From contig NC_081406.1 in NCBI RefSeq assembly GCF_030272615.1, forward strand, positions 398,674,939 to 398,738,938: a stretch of 64,000 bases of DNA, given 5' to 3'. A model generated the notes under the pieces. That model worked only from the letters and a program-made list of their open reading frames with translations. It was not told the DNA's origin and did not search any database. The stretch is from Cryptomeria japonica (Eukaryota > Streptophyta > Pinopsida > Cupressales > Cupressaceae). Position numbers and translations under genes: made by a program. Positions 23,341 through 36,200 of this stretch are shown in pieces. Within the stretch, counting starts at the first letter, position 1, and every line of letters starts with the position of its first letter.

Positions 23341-24890
23341 AGTGACCTTTTTGGAGGGAATTAATTGTGGGAAATAATGGAGCTTTAATAAACTAGGTTT
23401 GGCTTAGGTTTTTCTTCCACGTATGGTTTCCTTTTATTTCATTCTCAGATCACCAAAACATGGCAAGGACTATTGCAAAGCATAAAGGGGAATGATGATA
23501 ATAATAACCACAACTATTGATATCAATTTCAAAAGAGAGAAAACCTCAAAAACAATCATAGTGATGTAGGAGCATCCTTGGTTCTTCGCAATCTTACATC
23601 AACCAAAAACATTTTCTTCATAGTTTGTTTCTTGTTTTGCAGTTTCAACATTTCTTTGCATTTGATCACCAGATCTTGTAGAGATGGATTTTGTTCATAG
23701 ACATGTTCATCTACCTTATCCTAAGTCCATGAGACTTTTGGATCTTTTTTTGGAAATTTATCACTTCCAGAATCTGAGACAATTTTCTAGCTTGGAACAC
23801 CAAAGCCGCTTGGACCTATTTGCTATTAGTGAATCTTGCGGATCACTTCCATAGCTTGCGGAGCTTCGATTCATTGTTTCCAATATTCCTTGGCATGTGG
23901 CCAACCTTCCCTTGGTTTTGTACATCATTCTATTGATTTTATCGAAGGAACTCTTTAGCGGAGGCTGACCTTGTTTTTTACACGTTACATCCTATTCATC
24001 GACATTTGTGATGCAGAGCCCTGGTATAGGTATAGGATAGGTTCCCCCAATCCAAGGATAGAACAAGGACTATAGAAATCAAAAAAAACTCTAAGGCATC
24101 AAGAAATATCTATTTGACAAGTCCCACATCCTTGCCTTCCTAAATGATTCCTCACAAGGTCACTTACCTTGAGTGCTTCACAAGGTCTTCTAGTGAATCT
24201 TAAGGACCCTATAGCCCAACAATGGTTTGGTCCTCTCTCTAATTAATCAATGCTTATATAGGGTATGGTTTGAAGTCCCCTAGGTCAGGAAGACTCCTTT
24301 CAAGCACCCATTAGGTTCCCTCTAATGGTTTGTACCAACTGTTGCAATAAGGCCTACAAATCCTAGTAGCCCTGCCAGACCGATTTTCCACATTTAACTC
24401 CTCATTTCTCCAAAGGACCTAGACAACTAATTACAGATTAGGATACCCTTTAGAGAGTGACAAAATATATCCCAAGTGTTCTGATAGTTTGGGAACACAA
24501 GAGTTCAAACCCTATATTGGTTAGGGGACCTAAAAGCCCCAATTAGGCCTATTTTACAAAGGAGAGGGTAGGAACTGACCCTATCTTATCAAACCAATAA
24601 AATGAACACTCTTAGGGAATGGTAAATCCACCAATTCCTAATTTCTAGGTGATGATCAGACCCCTAACACCAGATGTGAGACCTATTTGCTTGTAGTTGC
24701 ACGATGGCCACATGGAGTTGCTCACCTTAATGCATCAAACTCTCACCTCCAACCAGTGCTAACCTGCAAAAGGATCTCAAAATATTAAAATACATTGGAC
24801 ATAATTGAATCTCCTCTAAATCCATGGGTCATCAATGAAGGATCAACAAGATGAGGCCATTTCTTGGTAAAATCCTAAGTAAAACTGTCA
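22262..24890. repeat. Direct duplication, copy A (LINE plus adjoining sequence)
   Basis: From agttttgtgatgagctag onward this stretch aligns with copy B, found in three pieces at 45376-45634, 56098-56528 and 62062-64000, same orientation. Removing the insertions gives about 2.6 kb in both copies. Divergence is several percent by eye. It extends beyond the LINE, so the copies are not two independent LINE insertions of one fragment. Copy A keeps the empty sites of Tat-C (agtct, 22511-22515) and Ins-D (gcttg, 22937-22941). Confidence 0.9.
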
Positions 24891-25090
24891 AATCTAGACC
24901 ACTTCCAGAAAATGACCGGTTTCTCCCTTGTCATGGAGAGTTAAGACCTCAGACTTGATGAATATGAAAGGTGATTGACCAATCTAACACATCTCACTAT
25001 TTTCCTAATTCCAAATTTATCATACAGTATGGTACCCCGATCAGAACAACAAAATTACAAGAAATTCTCAGAATTTTATTGCTTCAATGA
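23341..25090. other. Unassigned repeat DNA right of LINE-A
   Basis: No convincing coding frame on either strand. On the minus strand there are splice-like words (ttttgcaggttag near 24765) and a long AT-rich, moderately repetitive text also present in copy B to the window end. It could be LINE 5' sequence, LTR sequence or a captured fragment. Confidence 0.4.
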
Positions 25091-25522
25091 TGCCAATTGT
25101 TTACAAAAATATTCTCCCCCCCAATGATTCTTGGGAATAAAATTTTATATCTTAATCAATGGTTATCAACCACCTTTTTAACTGAGGTGACCGTTGGAAG
25201 GAATTTTCTCTTTGTAACCAAAAGTTGTCATCAAAAGTTGTCATGTCTGGGCAACTTTGACACATGCTAAGTCTGCATACCTAGAGTTGTTACAACATGT
25301 CTAAAACCTTCCCAAGACATATCCAACACATAAACACCTAGAAAATACTCAACTAAATACCCCTAGGCCCATATGCATATGGTGGCTTATCAACTTGCCA
25401 AATCCATCTCATTGGGTAACAAAGTGGGGTTTATTACAAAAATCAAACAAAGATATCCTATTACATAGAATGAAAGGTCACATTCCCATGTGTGACCTTT
25501 AGGCCTTTATTTATTGATTATC
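25091..25522 (-). other. Sequence downstream of chromovirus pol, possible short LTR
   Basis: After the chromodomain stop the minus strand runs through tgataagccacc (about 25390) to ggggggagaatatttttgtaaaca (about 25090), then attggcatcattgaagc, which faintly resembles the common tRNA-Met primer site TGGTATCAGAGC. A short LTR between these points is possible, but I found no second copy in the window. Confidence 0.3.
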
Positions 25523-26884
25523 TTAGTCATGACGTGCCCCTGCACCATACTCCCGAGGTGAATGAAACTCCAGTCCACTTGAGATGAGGTCATGTAATGT
25601 AGTGCCATGCTTCTTGATCTGAGCTTCATCCAACCAAATGGATTTAGAATCTGGTTTTCCTTTCCATTTGATTAAGTATTGTTTGTACTCATTGCTCCTG
25701 GTCTTCTTGACAATCTTGGTGTCCAATAATTTCTCAACTTTAGGTGGCTCATGTTTGGGAAGATCTATATCTGCTCCATCTTCTAGAACCTACTGTGAGT
25801 CACCTGCATTAGAACCACCTTTAAAAGGAGTTAGATTGCAAACATTACAAATAGGAGATATACAAAGGTTAGGTGGTAATTGAATTTCATAGGCATTGTT
25901 GCCAAACTTCTTCAAGATTTGACATGGTCCTACTTTCCTCTGCATGAGCTTAGTGTGTTTTACCTTGGGAAATCTTTCCTTCTTCAAATTCACCCAAATC
26001 AAATCTCTAATCTAAAATTATACTTCTCTCCTTTTCTGATCTGCATGTTCTTTGTACTTGTTTGATGACTTTTGAAGTTGCATCTTGACCTGCTCATGAA
26101 ATTCCTTTATGGCTTCAGCAAACCTCTCCCCATCTGCACTTATAGGGTACGAATGGGGTAGTTTTCTCAACTCCAATACTCCTCTTGGATGTAACCCATA
26201 CACAATCTGAAATGGCGAATTCCCTGTACTTCTATTTATAGTGTCATTGTAGGCAAACTCAGCCTGAGATAAAATTGAATCCCACTTTTCACCATGGTGT
26301 CTTGTAAGGCATCTCAACAATTTTCCTAATGACCTTTTTACCACTTATGTTTGTCCATTAGTTTGTGGATGATAGGTTGATGAGAAGAACAGATTGGTGC
26401 CAAGTTTCCTCCATAGAGCTCTCCAAAAATGGCCAACAAATTTGACATCCTTGTTAGACACTATATTCAATGGGAGTCCATGGATCCTTGCTACTTCTTT
26501 GAAAAACAAATATGCTATATAAGATGTATCACTAGTGGACTTACATGGCAAGAAATGTGCCATTTTACTAAACCTATCCACTACCACAAATACACTATCA
26601 AACCCCTTTTGTGTTCTAGGTAAACCCATTACAAAGTCCATTGACACACTTTCCCAAGGTCTTGAGGGAATGGGTAAGGGTTGATAGAGACCAGCATTGG
26701 TGCTTCTTCCTTTTGCCTTTTGGCAAATACTGCATGCATCTACAAACTTTCTTACATCAACCTGCAATTTGGGCCAAAAGTAGTGCCTCCTTACCAATTC
26801 AAGTGTCTTGTCCAAGCCAAAATGACCTGCCATGGCCCCAAAATGATTTTCCTTGATGATGTTAGTCCTCATTGAGCACCTTGG
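25523..26884 (-). pseudogene. Chromo-1: chromovirus integrase and chromodomain
   Basis: One minus-strand frame with stops covers integrase and the C-terminal tail of a Ty3/gypsy chromovirus. It starts around MRTNIIKENH (26872) with the zinc-binding GHFG and CSICQKAKG segment, then MDFVMGLP (first catalytic Asp). The second catalytic position reads VSNKDVKF where SD is usual, and the third, after HPQTNGQT, is a TAA stop replacing the catalytic Glu, so it is dead. The tail carries a chromodomain (IVKKTRSNEYKQYLIKWKG, about 25720-25590) that in active elements targets integration to modified histones. The RNase H part of the same element is at 44631-45375, beyond Tat-B. Confidence 0.9.
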
Positions 26885-28010
26885 TGTAATACCCTAAAAT
26901 TGGTCATCTAAACCATGGGCCCCTAATATCGACAACATCACCAAGGTCCTAACCAAAGGCAATTAAATCAATCTTGAGCACATTATTAATTCCTTAATTA
27001 TCAAAAATCACATGGCAAATCAACCACTCAATATTAATTAAATATTTATTTAATTAATTGAATTATTTCAAGAATAATCATTTTGATCAATTATCCCATT
27101 TTAATTTATTAAATATCTTTGCATATTTAATTAATTAATAAATTTGCCATTCAATCATGCGAAAGGATTAATTTATTACAAAGAGTTGAATTGAAACAAA
27201 ACAAAAGTAAAAAAAAAAAAGAATTGAATAGAGAGAGAAATCAAACTTGAGATATTATTTCTTTTTCTAAATTTAGAACTTGAAATCAGAAAAGCAACTT
27301 AATTGAATTGTTGAATTATTCTCTAAAATTGGAACTCAAAGCTTTTCAGAAAAAGAAGTTCAGTTGCATTAAGAAAACTCTTTTCTTGATTAAATTGAAG
27401 AATTATCTATTTTTATCAGAGGTGCATGGAATTAATTTATTATTATTTTCCAATGCAACTTGGACTTCTAATTTGAATGCATTTCAATTAAACTTATAAT
27501 TGGAATCTATCTCAAGGTTAACTCAACCTGATTTCTCAATTATTTTTCAATTAATCCTAAATTGAGCTTTTTGTAATTCTCTATAAATTCAGTCTTCAGC
27601 TCTCATTCCATTTCACCCCAGAGATTTTTGAGAACACGCTTGGAAATTATTATCACGCTAATTTCACTCTAGAGTCATTGAAATCATTGTGCTTTTTTAG
27701 ATTACTTGCATCCATTTTACATTCATTATTGCTTGCATGCATTGTTGCTTGAATTTGCTTGAATTACTCATCCATCTTGCATCCATATAGCTTAATATCA
27801 TATAGATTAAATCCTTTGTCTTGGTGTAGTCTAGTCACTGGTATTGCTTATAAAAAATCTGAGAGCAATATTATACTCGCATCTTTTAGAAGGCAATTAG
27901 TCGCTTTGCTATGGTTTATTTCTTATTGCTTATTGATTACTAACCATGCATATAATGACTTAATTGAAGTGTTGTGCTTGCAGCTACAGGTTCACTTTTC
28001 CACACACACA
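26885..28010 (+). repeat. Tat-B 5' LTR
   Basis: Starts tgtaataccctaaaattgg and ends ttccacacacaca. A TATA-like ctctataaattc at 27579-27590 is followed by an expected transcript start some 25-30 bases later. The 3' copy differs at scattered bases only. Confidence 0.95.
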
Positions 28011-28014
28011 TTTC

Positions 28015-28033
28015 TGGTGCCCACCGTGGGGCC
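28015..28033 (+). promoter_or_regulatory. Tat-B primer binding site
   Basis: Four bases after the LTR stands TGGTGCCCACCGTGGGGCC, beginning TGG as a tRNA-primed start should. It differs from the TGGTGAACCCGACG site of Tat-A and Tat-C, so the families likely use different tRNAs. Confidence 0.8.
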
Positions 28034-28185
28034 CGAAGACTACACTTTTTCGGCCTCCAAGACTGACTACTTTATTTTTTCTTATTTTCCAGGTTTCAGA
28101 TTTTTCGGTTTTTCATCCGTACATCTTGTACGACAATTCTTACAAGCTGAAATGACAAATTACAGGTGTCGCATGAATTACAAAC

Positions 28186-28345
28186 ATATTATCGTATGAG
28201 TAGACACGCCAGTCATACGAGCATACACTCTGTCGTATGAGTAGTAATCATCTTCCGTACGATCCAACATCATCAGCAATCTGGTCTCGTACTGTACTAT
28301 TTCCTGCCTCATACGAGTTGAGACTTTGTCGTACGATTCTGTATT
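28186..28345 (+). repeat. TCGTACGA-type motif cluster, Tat-B leader (first)
   Basis: About seven degenerate copies of tcgtatgagt, cataCGAG or cgtacgat within 160 bases, several near-palindromic around CGTACG. Further clusters are at 29590-29880 and, in the antisense leader, at 41935-42145. Confidence 0.75.
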
Positions 28346-28726
28346 TTCTGGTAAAAGAGGCAAAATTTCATATTTTTCATTTCTGACGACTGACCTTGAC
28401 TATTTATCTGTCTGTCTCAGAGTTTTTCACAGCCTAACTAGTTTTTGTAGAACGCTTGTCGAAGAATATTGCTTGTCACACAAAGACAATATGACTACTG
28501 ATTCGTTGTCTTTGCAGGTTGCCTAAGGAGAATCAACTAAACATCGTGTATTCTTTAAATTCATTTTTTTAGGAACCTAACTTGCTATCTGGTTAAAGAA
28601 CAAATTTGTCTTTTGTGCTTTTTAGAAAATTCTGAGAGGTAGGAGAGTATGCTCTTGTCTTTTTCTAGACAATCAGAAATACAGACCCTTGAGGCTTTTT
28701 CTTTGTTTGAGATTTGTACATCTTTA

Positions 28727-28838
28727 GCAGGCCTGCCCTCCCGAGGGGTTGAAAAACTCTTAAAGCCGTTACGACCAGTGTGAGGGGAACAACCTAAGTG
28801 GGAATGGCTAGATGCCAAGTACTCCAACCCACTATAAA
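28727..28838 (+). promoter_or_regulatory. Conserved leader block, Tat-B copy
   Basis: Reads aGGCCTGCCCTCCCGA, variable middle, then GTGAGGGGAACAACCTAAGTGG, TGGCTAGATGCCAAG and CCCACTATAAAA. It matches Tat-A and Tat-C word for word in places although the rest of the leader is not alignable by eye. Confidence 0.75.
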
Positions 28839-29339
28839 ATAAACGTGATTTGATGAAAATCAAGTCAACGACAGTGCTCGGGAATAGCTCTCCTCTATAC
28901 CTTCGGGTATATTAAACCTTGGTTTTCAAGGCTGGGAGATCTCTTAATTGAGTTTATACCTCGACGCGTCGAACGGATCCTTGACTAAATCCAATTTAAA
29001 ATTAGAAGCTACCCAGTTCATCTCTGAAAGGGGGATAATCTTTGTGCAAGAGAGATAGTAACTCTCCCAAGATACTTGTCATTTTGTGCCCCCATTAGCA
29101 TTTGGAGTCAGATAATACGGTGTTGAGAATCCATTGCATGAGACTCAGCGGCTGTATTCTGATTAGCTATTGGGTGTGTACCTGAGTCTACAAGCAAAGG
29201 TTTTCTTTCCTCACCAAATTCCTTAGGGTTTGCATGCTGTGATTGAAGTCACTATAAATACTACTTGTTTTCTGTGTTTTTCATCCCTGAAACAAAAAAA
29301 CTGAAATACCAAAAATTAGTGAAGACCAGAAACAACTCA

Positions 29340-29500
29340 GTGAGTCAAAACTCTGTCCATGTCAGAAACTTGTCCATCCTAAATCAAATCTCTGTCCGTG
29401 TCAGAAACTAGTCCATCCTAAGTCAAATCTCTGTCCGTGTCAGAAACTAGTTCATCCTGAGTCAAAACTTTGTCCGTGTCAGAAAATAGTCAATCCCAGT
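29340..29500 (+). repeat. 39 bp tandem repeat in Tat-B leader
   Basis: Four consecutive units of about 39 bases containing ctgtccgtgtcagaaacta, gtccatcct and aagtcaaat, with small substitutions. It lies between the conserved leader block and gag. I saw no counterpart in Tat-A. Confidence 0.9.
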
Positions 29501-29589
29501 CAAAAATCAATCCATCTCAGAATTTGTCATACTCAGTTGATCATGCTCAGTAGTCAGAAAACTCAGAATTTTTAGTCTCTGCCCTGTGA

Positions 29590-29880
29590 ACAATCGTACA
29601 AGTCTGATAATTTATCGTGCTGCACCAGTCCTGTGTCGTACGAATCTACTCAATTGTCATTCTATATCGGATTCTCTATCGTATGAGTCTAAATCATTCA
29701 TCATCCTGCACTGTATTCTGTCTCATACGAGACAGAATTGACCTCAGTCTGTTGTCGTCCTGCACATGCCCATTAGTCATATGGTATAAGACAACAACTC
29801 ATATGAAACAGAAATTCTGTCATCTTGTAACTGCTAAATTGTCGTCCGGTTCAGAAACCTAGTCATACGAGTCTCTGGTG
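29590..29880 (+). repeat. TCGTACGA-type motif cluster, Tat-B leader (second)
   Basis: Some ten scattered copies of atcgtacaagtc, tcgtacgaatc, atcgtatgagtc, catacgagac and similar occur across 290 bases upstream of gag. Confidence 0.7.
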
Positions 29881-30290
29881 TTGTCAGACAGAACATTCAA
29901 AATTGCCAAAAACACAGTCTACAACAAACATAATACTGGTTATCATTTTCTTGAGCATAAAACAGATCAAGATAGTGTACCTCTGCCATTTTTTTGTTGC
30001 ACGATTTAGTCGATCACCCTTCAGCTAGTTCAATCAAAACTACCTATCAAACTCAAGTCACTTAGATAACGTCTTACATAGGATATATCGTTCCTGAATC
30101 AGACCGAATCTTAGTTACAATTTTAGAATCAACCCAGGAAAATATCTTAGACAGGATAGATCGTTCCTGAAATCAGACAAAATCTCAGTTGTTTCTCCCA
30201 AAACAATACGCTAAACAGAACAAACTAGCTTTGAAATTGATCTTGACCTCTGCATCACAAAACAACTCTAGGTCACACTAATCCATAAAA

Positions 30291-33200
30291 ATGCTTATTC
30301 AAACCAGGAGTTCTCATAAGACAAAGGCCAAAGAGTAAACCTTCGCTTATCAAGATAATCCATTCTACGTGAAGGATCCCCTCACTGACATACCATCGTC
30401 ATCAAGCGGACTGCTTTTTGATGAACCGAAATGTCCCACTATACATGAGACAAAAAATAATGATGGAAACAAAAATGACCGTAATATTCCTGAAAATCAT
30501 AATGACTCCTCATCATCAAGTGAGATTGATGAAGCTACTGAACCTCCAGAAAAAGATATCCTTGACTGTCAGAAAGACAAAGACTTTAGAAAAATGATGA
30601 AAGCTATCATGCTCTGAGAAAAGGAAGACTATTTCTTAGAACTAGCAAATCAAGGTGCTAAACTTCCTGTTAGATATGATGTTTAGACACTTGTTACTAA
30701 GAGGAAAGACTCACCTATACTCATGGTACACAAATAGTTAATAGCTTTGCGAACAGAGCTCACAGACCTGAAGAATAAGGACAATTCCCTGAACCAATAT
30801 TCTCTGGAAGCAATATGTCCCTTCCCATTTGACAAGAATTTACACATGCCTCAATTCCCTTCACGAGTGGAAATCCCAAAATTTGATAAATATGATGGTA
30901 CCTCAGATCCTCAAGATCACATCAGGGAATTTAGTGCTACTTGTATGGAATTCATGCATGATCAAACGTACCTTATGCATCTCTTCCCAAGGAGTTTAGG
31001 GGGTCAAGCAATGGAATGGTTCTCAAGTCTACCCAAAGGAATAAAAACATTCAAAGAACTAATCCAACTGTTCTTACAACAATACTCATACAACATTCGA
31101 CATCCTGTGACTATGATCGATCTTTGTAATACTCAACAGAAAACAGGGGAACCTCTTCTTACTTTTCTCCAACGCTGGAGAAGGATGTTCTCTAGGTACC
31201 CATGACCTATCCCGGACTCTGAGAAAATGGATATATTTGTCAATAACTTGGTCCCCAAAATGAAATATAGTGTACAAATGCAAGTATACCCATCATTTAA
31301 CAAAATGGTAGATAATGCCATTCGAATGGAAGATGTGCTCATAAAAAAGGGAGATATCACACCTTGGAAAGAAACACAAACAGGATCCAGTTCTAAAGAG
31401 AAGAACAAGTATTGGAAATTTGCCAAAGACAACAACAAGAATGTTGTTAATGATGGAGTAGTAGACACTGTCAAAACCAACTCAAAATCAACAATATTCA
31501 ATCTGGCCAGTGCTACACAAGCGCTTAAAGCCGCTGAAATTTCAGCAGAAAATCAGCCAAAGAAAACAAAGGAATGGTTCAAAGAAAAGCCTTGGCTTTC
31601 CAGACCTAAGCATGATTTTACTCCTCTTGAAGAATCATATGAGTCGGCTTTCAAAACTCTATTGGAAAACAACTTGATAACACTACTAGATAACTCCAGA
31701 CGATATGATCTAGATGTCAAACCAAGATGGTGGAGAGAAAATGAATACTGTGACTTCCATCGGAATAAGGGTCATAACATAAACAATTGCATGAAGCTAA
31801 AACATGAGATTCAGGATCTCATAGATGCTGGTAAAGTTGTTGTTGGGAATCACCCAACCAATGCTAATCATAAAGCATTTAAAGACCCTTTGCCTTCTTA
31901 TGAACAAGGTGATTCCTCAAAGACCAAAGGAAGTGCCAAGGTAAATTATGCTTATGCCGGCCAGGACAACATTATCAACATGATTGAACCTTCACACTCA
32001 AAATATTGCAATGTGATTATAGTTCAAGATAAACCAAATGAATCACAATATGCAAAAGCTCTGACCAGATCTCAAAAGAAAGTCACCCTCCAAGGAGCTA
32101 CCTCTTCCAAACCGGCTCAAGAAACATCAAATCTGATAGCTGTGCCAAATAAACAAAAGGAATCAACCTTGGACAAATTTAAAAGATTAACCTCCTCATC
32201 ATCATCCTCTGGATACAGTGTGGTTGAACAGTTGAAAAAGACAAATGCTCAGATTTCAATTTTTGAATTGCTACAGCTCTCATCTGCTCACAAGGAAATT
32301 TTACACCAATCATTGCTCACTACCAACATTCCAAAAGATTTAGACATTGATCGGTTTCAGTCTATGGTGGGTCATCTGACTTCACCTCACTATTTGACCT
32401 TCTCTGAGGAAGATGACAACTCATTAAATCATCCACATAACCAGCCATTGCATATTGAAGCCATGATCCACAAACACAGAGTTAAACGTGTTTTGATAGA
32501 TGGAGGCGCGGGGTTGAATATCCGTGCTTATCATCTGCTTACACAACTAGGATTCTCTAAAAATGTCATTGACCCAGGCAAGAAAATAACAATTAAAGCC
32601 TATGATGAAGAAGAGAGGACCTCCAAAGGTTTGGTATCATTACTAATCAGAGTGGGACCAGTAGAGAGAGAGGTCCTTTTCCAGGTTCTCGATATTCCAT
32701 TGTCATACAATATATTGTTGGGCAGGCCATGGATTCATGAAATGAAGGCAGTACCCTAAACATATCACCAATGCTTAAAGTTTCCTTATAATGGAGCTGA
32801 AGTCAATATTCTAGCTGATACAAATGTCATCTGTAGTGCATTGGCAAAAGGTGCAGATACTCTTGTGCCTCATAATAGGGCAGCCTCTCCAAATGAAGAT
32901 CCAGAAACATTGATCAAAGACTTAGAAAAGAGATTGAAGATTACATATACCGGCATGGATAGCTACAAGATAGAACCAGTATTATCATTAGTTTCTCTTC
33001 CTCCATCGCCAAAACAGTTAGGCAAGCCATCAGAGGCTATGAGAACCCAAACTCCAGCTCTGAATATTATATATGATGGTCTCTTTATGCAGTCTTCTAC
33101 CTCCTTGGTAGATGAAATAGAAGAGGATGTTGTCCTTAATTGGCTCTATAAGGAAGATAGTCCAAATGAGGAGTTATGACATTGTGAGATTTCTTCAAAC

Positions 33201-36200
33201 CAGTATGGTCATGGTTACAAAATGATTCAGCGCATGGGGTACTCAGGTACTGGTCCTTTGGGCAAACAAAAAGAAGGTATTACTGAACCAATTCAGCTAC
33301 AAACCAAATCCACACATGATAAAGCTGGACTGGGATACAATCCTAAAAAGACATCAGAACAAAAACATGTTTCTAAGTCTAAAGGCTTGAAAAAGATATC
33401 GCCTTTAATATTACATGAAGAAAATGCTAAACAAATGAAAGAAGAGTGTAGAAAAGAGAGAGAGGAATCAACAGTCAAGAAAGAAGAAATAGTTAGTGCT
33501 CAAGCTTCAACGGTATCAGCTATGATAATACAAGAAGTTGAGGTTACTGAAGATATAAGAGATGAATTTGTAAGAATCAGAGAATTGTTTGCACCATTAA
33601 AAATTTCAGTCACATATACTGGCAGGCAATAGGTAGATGATTCAGAGACTGATTCAAATGAGTATGAATGGGGTCCTGACTATCTTTCAGACACATCCGC
33701 TACAGAAACTCTAGAAGAATCTAGTGGTATCATAGATGATACTCAAGAGTTGATGTGCCTAAAACTAGAGAAGGAAATACAAGAAATTAGACAAAAGAGG
33801 CAAGCAAATTATGAACAAGCATTGAAAGAAGGAACAATACCAGAAAGCTTCTCATCTATGTGTCCTTATCCTGAAACAAAACAAATCAGTTATAGCACTA
33901 CACAGGAGGAGTTAGAAGCTGCAGGACAAGAACCAGTTGTCAGTCCAGAAGAAGCTGAATGGAGTAGACGATAGAAAGCCGCAGAAACAATGAGACCATG
34001 TCAACAAGTGTGTCAGATACAAATGACAAATGAACTACAATATGAAGGAATTTGTAGCATTAAAGATGTTAGTATTGATACCATACATATGCTTACTAAA
34101 TCACCTGAAAGAGACTTGGAAACTTCATCAGATAACTCTGATGATTCTGATGACTCTAATGATAGTCCTGTTCATGATGATACCCACTCATCCTCAAATT
34201 CTAAATCATCTGATACAAACAATGAAAAATTGCCCACTAGTCTTCTTGCTGTTAAACCACGACATGACGTCCAGTCCGACTTAGTCAATGATGTTATAAG
34301 TATGCCTATTGGATTAGATCGATTAAATATTAACGTGAACTTTAATAATCATGGTCTGACTCTTCTTGGTCTTGAGACACTTATGCAAGGTATCATTCTG
34401 GAACTCGACTTTTCGATCCGCAGCTGTGATAACAATACCATGAACGCTCTTGAACCTATCCAAAATTTATCCCTAATACATCCCGAATTGATTGACTGTA
34501 CTTTATAGAATCAACCCATGGATATACCTATTTTTGCCAATGACTATACATTATCCTATTGTCTCAATGTAGTCGAACCTATTAACTCTTCCACTAGTGA
34601 ATGGAGTGAAAATATGATTGAAGAGGATATCAAGTATCTTAGTCACAAAAACAAGAAAGATAAAAATAAAAGATCTGATGGTGAAAACCACATTGTGGCG
34701 ATGTCAGAATCTAAAAAAGAGAAAATAAAGGACGTACCCAAAGGTGAAAACCTCTCTGAGGAACCTGAAGGTGAGATACTTGGTATACTGCCCAGTCATT
34801 TTTAGGAGCGGTCTTCCATATTGATCGAGCCAACTCAGCAAGTGAATATCGGGAATCAAGACACACCACAAATTATTCACGTAGCTCAATCATTATCAGT
34901 AGAGGAATTGAAGGATTTCACTCAGCTATTCCTAGAGAAGAAAATAAATTTTGCATGGACATACTCTGATATGTCAGGCTTAGACCCTAATCTCATTATG
35001 CACCATCTCTCAATCACACCAAGAGTAAAACCAGTTAAACAAAAACTTTGTAAGATGCACCTGCATGTCACACTATTGGTCAAAGCTAAACTAGAGAAAC
35101 TACTCAAAGCTAGATTTATCAGAGCGATAGATTATGCTGAATGGATTTCCAACATAGTACCTGTGTCAAAGGCAGATAAATCTATCAGAGTTTGTACAGA
35201 TTTTAGAGATCTCAATAAAGCATGTCCAAAAGATGACTTTCCATTGCCAAATATTGATATGATAGTCGACATGACAGCTGGGTATGAGATGTACTCACTA
35301 ATGGATGGATTTTCCGGCTACAATCAGATTAAAATCGCTCTTGGAGATCAAGAAAAGACATCTTTCACCTATGCATGGGGAACCTTTTGCTGGAACGTTA
35401 TGCCATTTGGGTTAAAGAACGCAGGAGTGACCTAGCAAAGAGAAGTTACAACTATCTTTCATGACATGATGCATAAGAATATGGAAGATTATGTTGATGA
35501 CACCTTAGTGAAGACTATGAAAAGATCAACGCATATTCAAGAGTTAGGTCCTCTACTTGACAGAATGGAAAAGTTCAAGCTCCTATTAAATCCAAAGAAG
35601 TGTGCATTCAGAGTGACATCTGGTAAACTACTTGGCTACATCATTTCAAAGAAGGGCATTGAGGTTGATCCTGAGAAGGTCCAGGCTATAATGGAAATGC
35701 CGCCTCCAAAGAACATCAGTCAAATGAGAAGTCTACAGGGACGTCTCCAGTCCATTAGAAGATTTATTTCTCAACTAGCAGACAAAGCTCAACCTTTTAC
35801 AAAGGTATTAAGGAAAGGCGTATTATACAATTGGGATCAAGAATGTGAACAACACCTTCAGCAAATCAAAGAGTATCTGTCAAATCCACTGGTATTGATG
35901 CCACCTATTCAAGGTAAACCATTAATTTTATACATATTAGCAACTGATTCATCATTGGGGGCACTTCTGGTGCAACAGGATGACAACAAAAAGGAAAGAG
36001 CTATTTATTACATCAGCAGGACATTGGTGTCTTACAAAATGAGCTACAGTATAATAGAAAAAGCATGCTTGGCATTAGTCTTCGCATCATAGAAACTAAG
36101 GCACTATATGCTCGCACATTCAGTCAAGCTGGTGGCCAAAATTGATCCACTCAAGTATCTTCTTAATAAAGCAACACTCACCGGATGATTGGCAAAGTGG

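Noticed and set aside
27759-28199. Plus-strand frame of about 146 codons across the LTR end and primer site of Tat-B
   Set aside because: It spans the LTR boundary and PBS, and its counterpart in the 3' LTR reads into unrelated flanking sequence; chance frame.
28585-28863. Minus-strand frame of about 92 codons in the Tat-B leader
   Set aside because: It overlaps the conserved leader block on the antisense strand; conservation with Tat-A and Tat-C is at nucleotide level and the frame is not kept.
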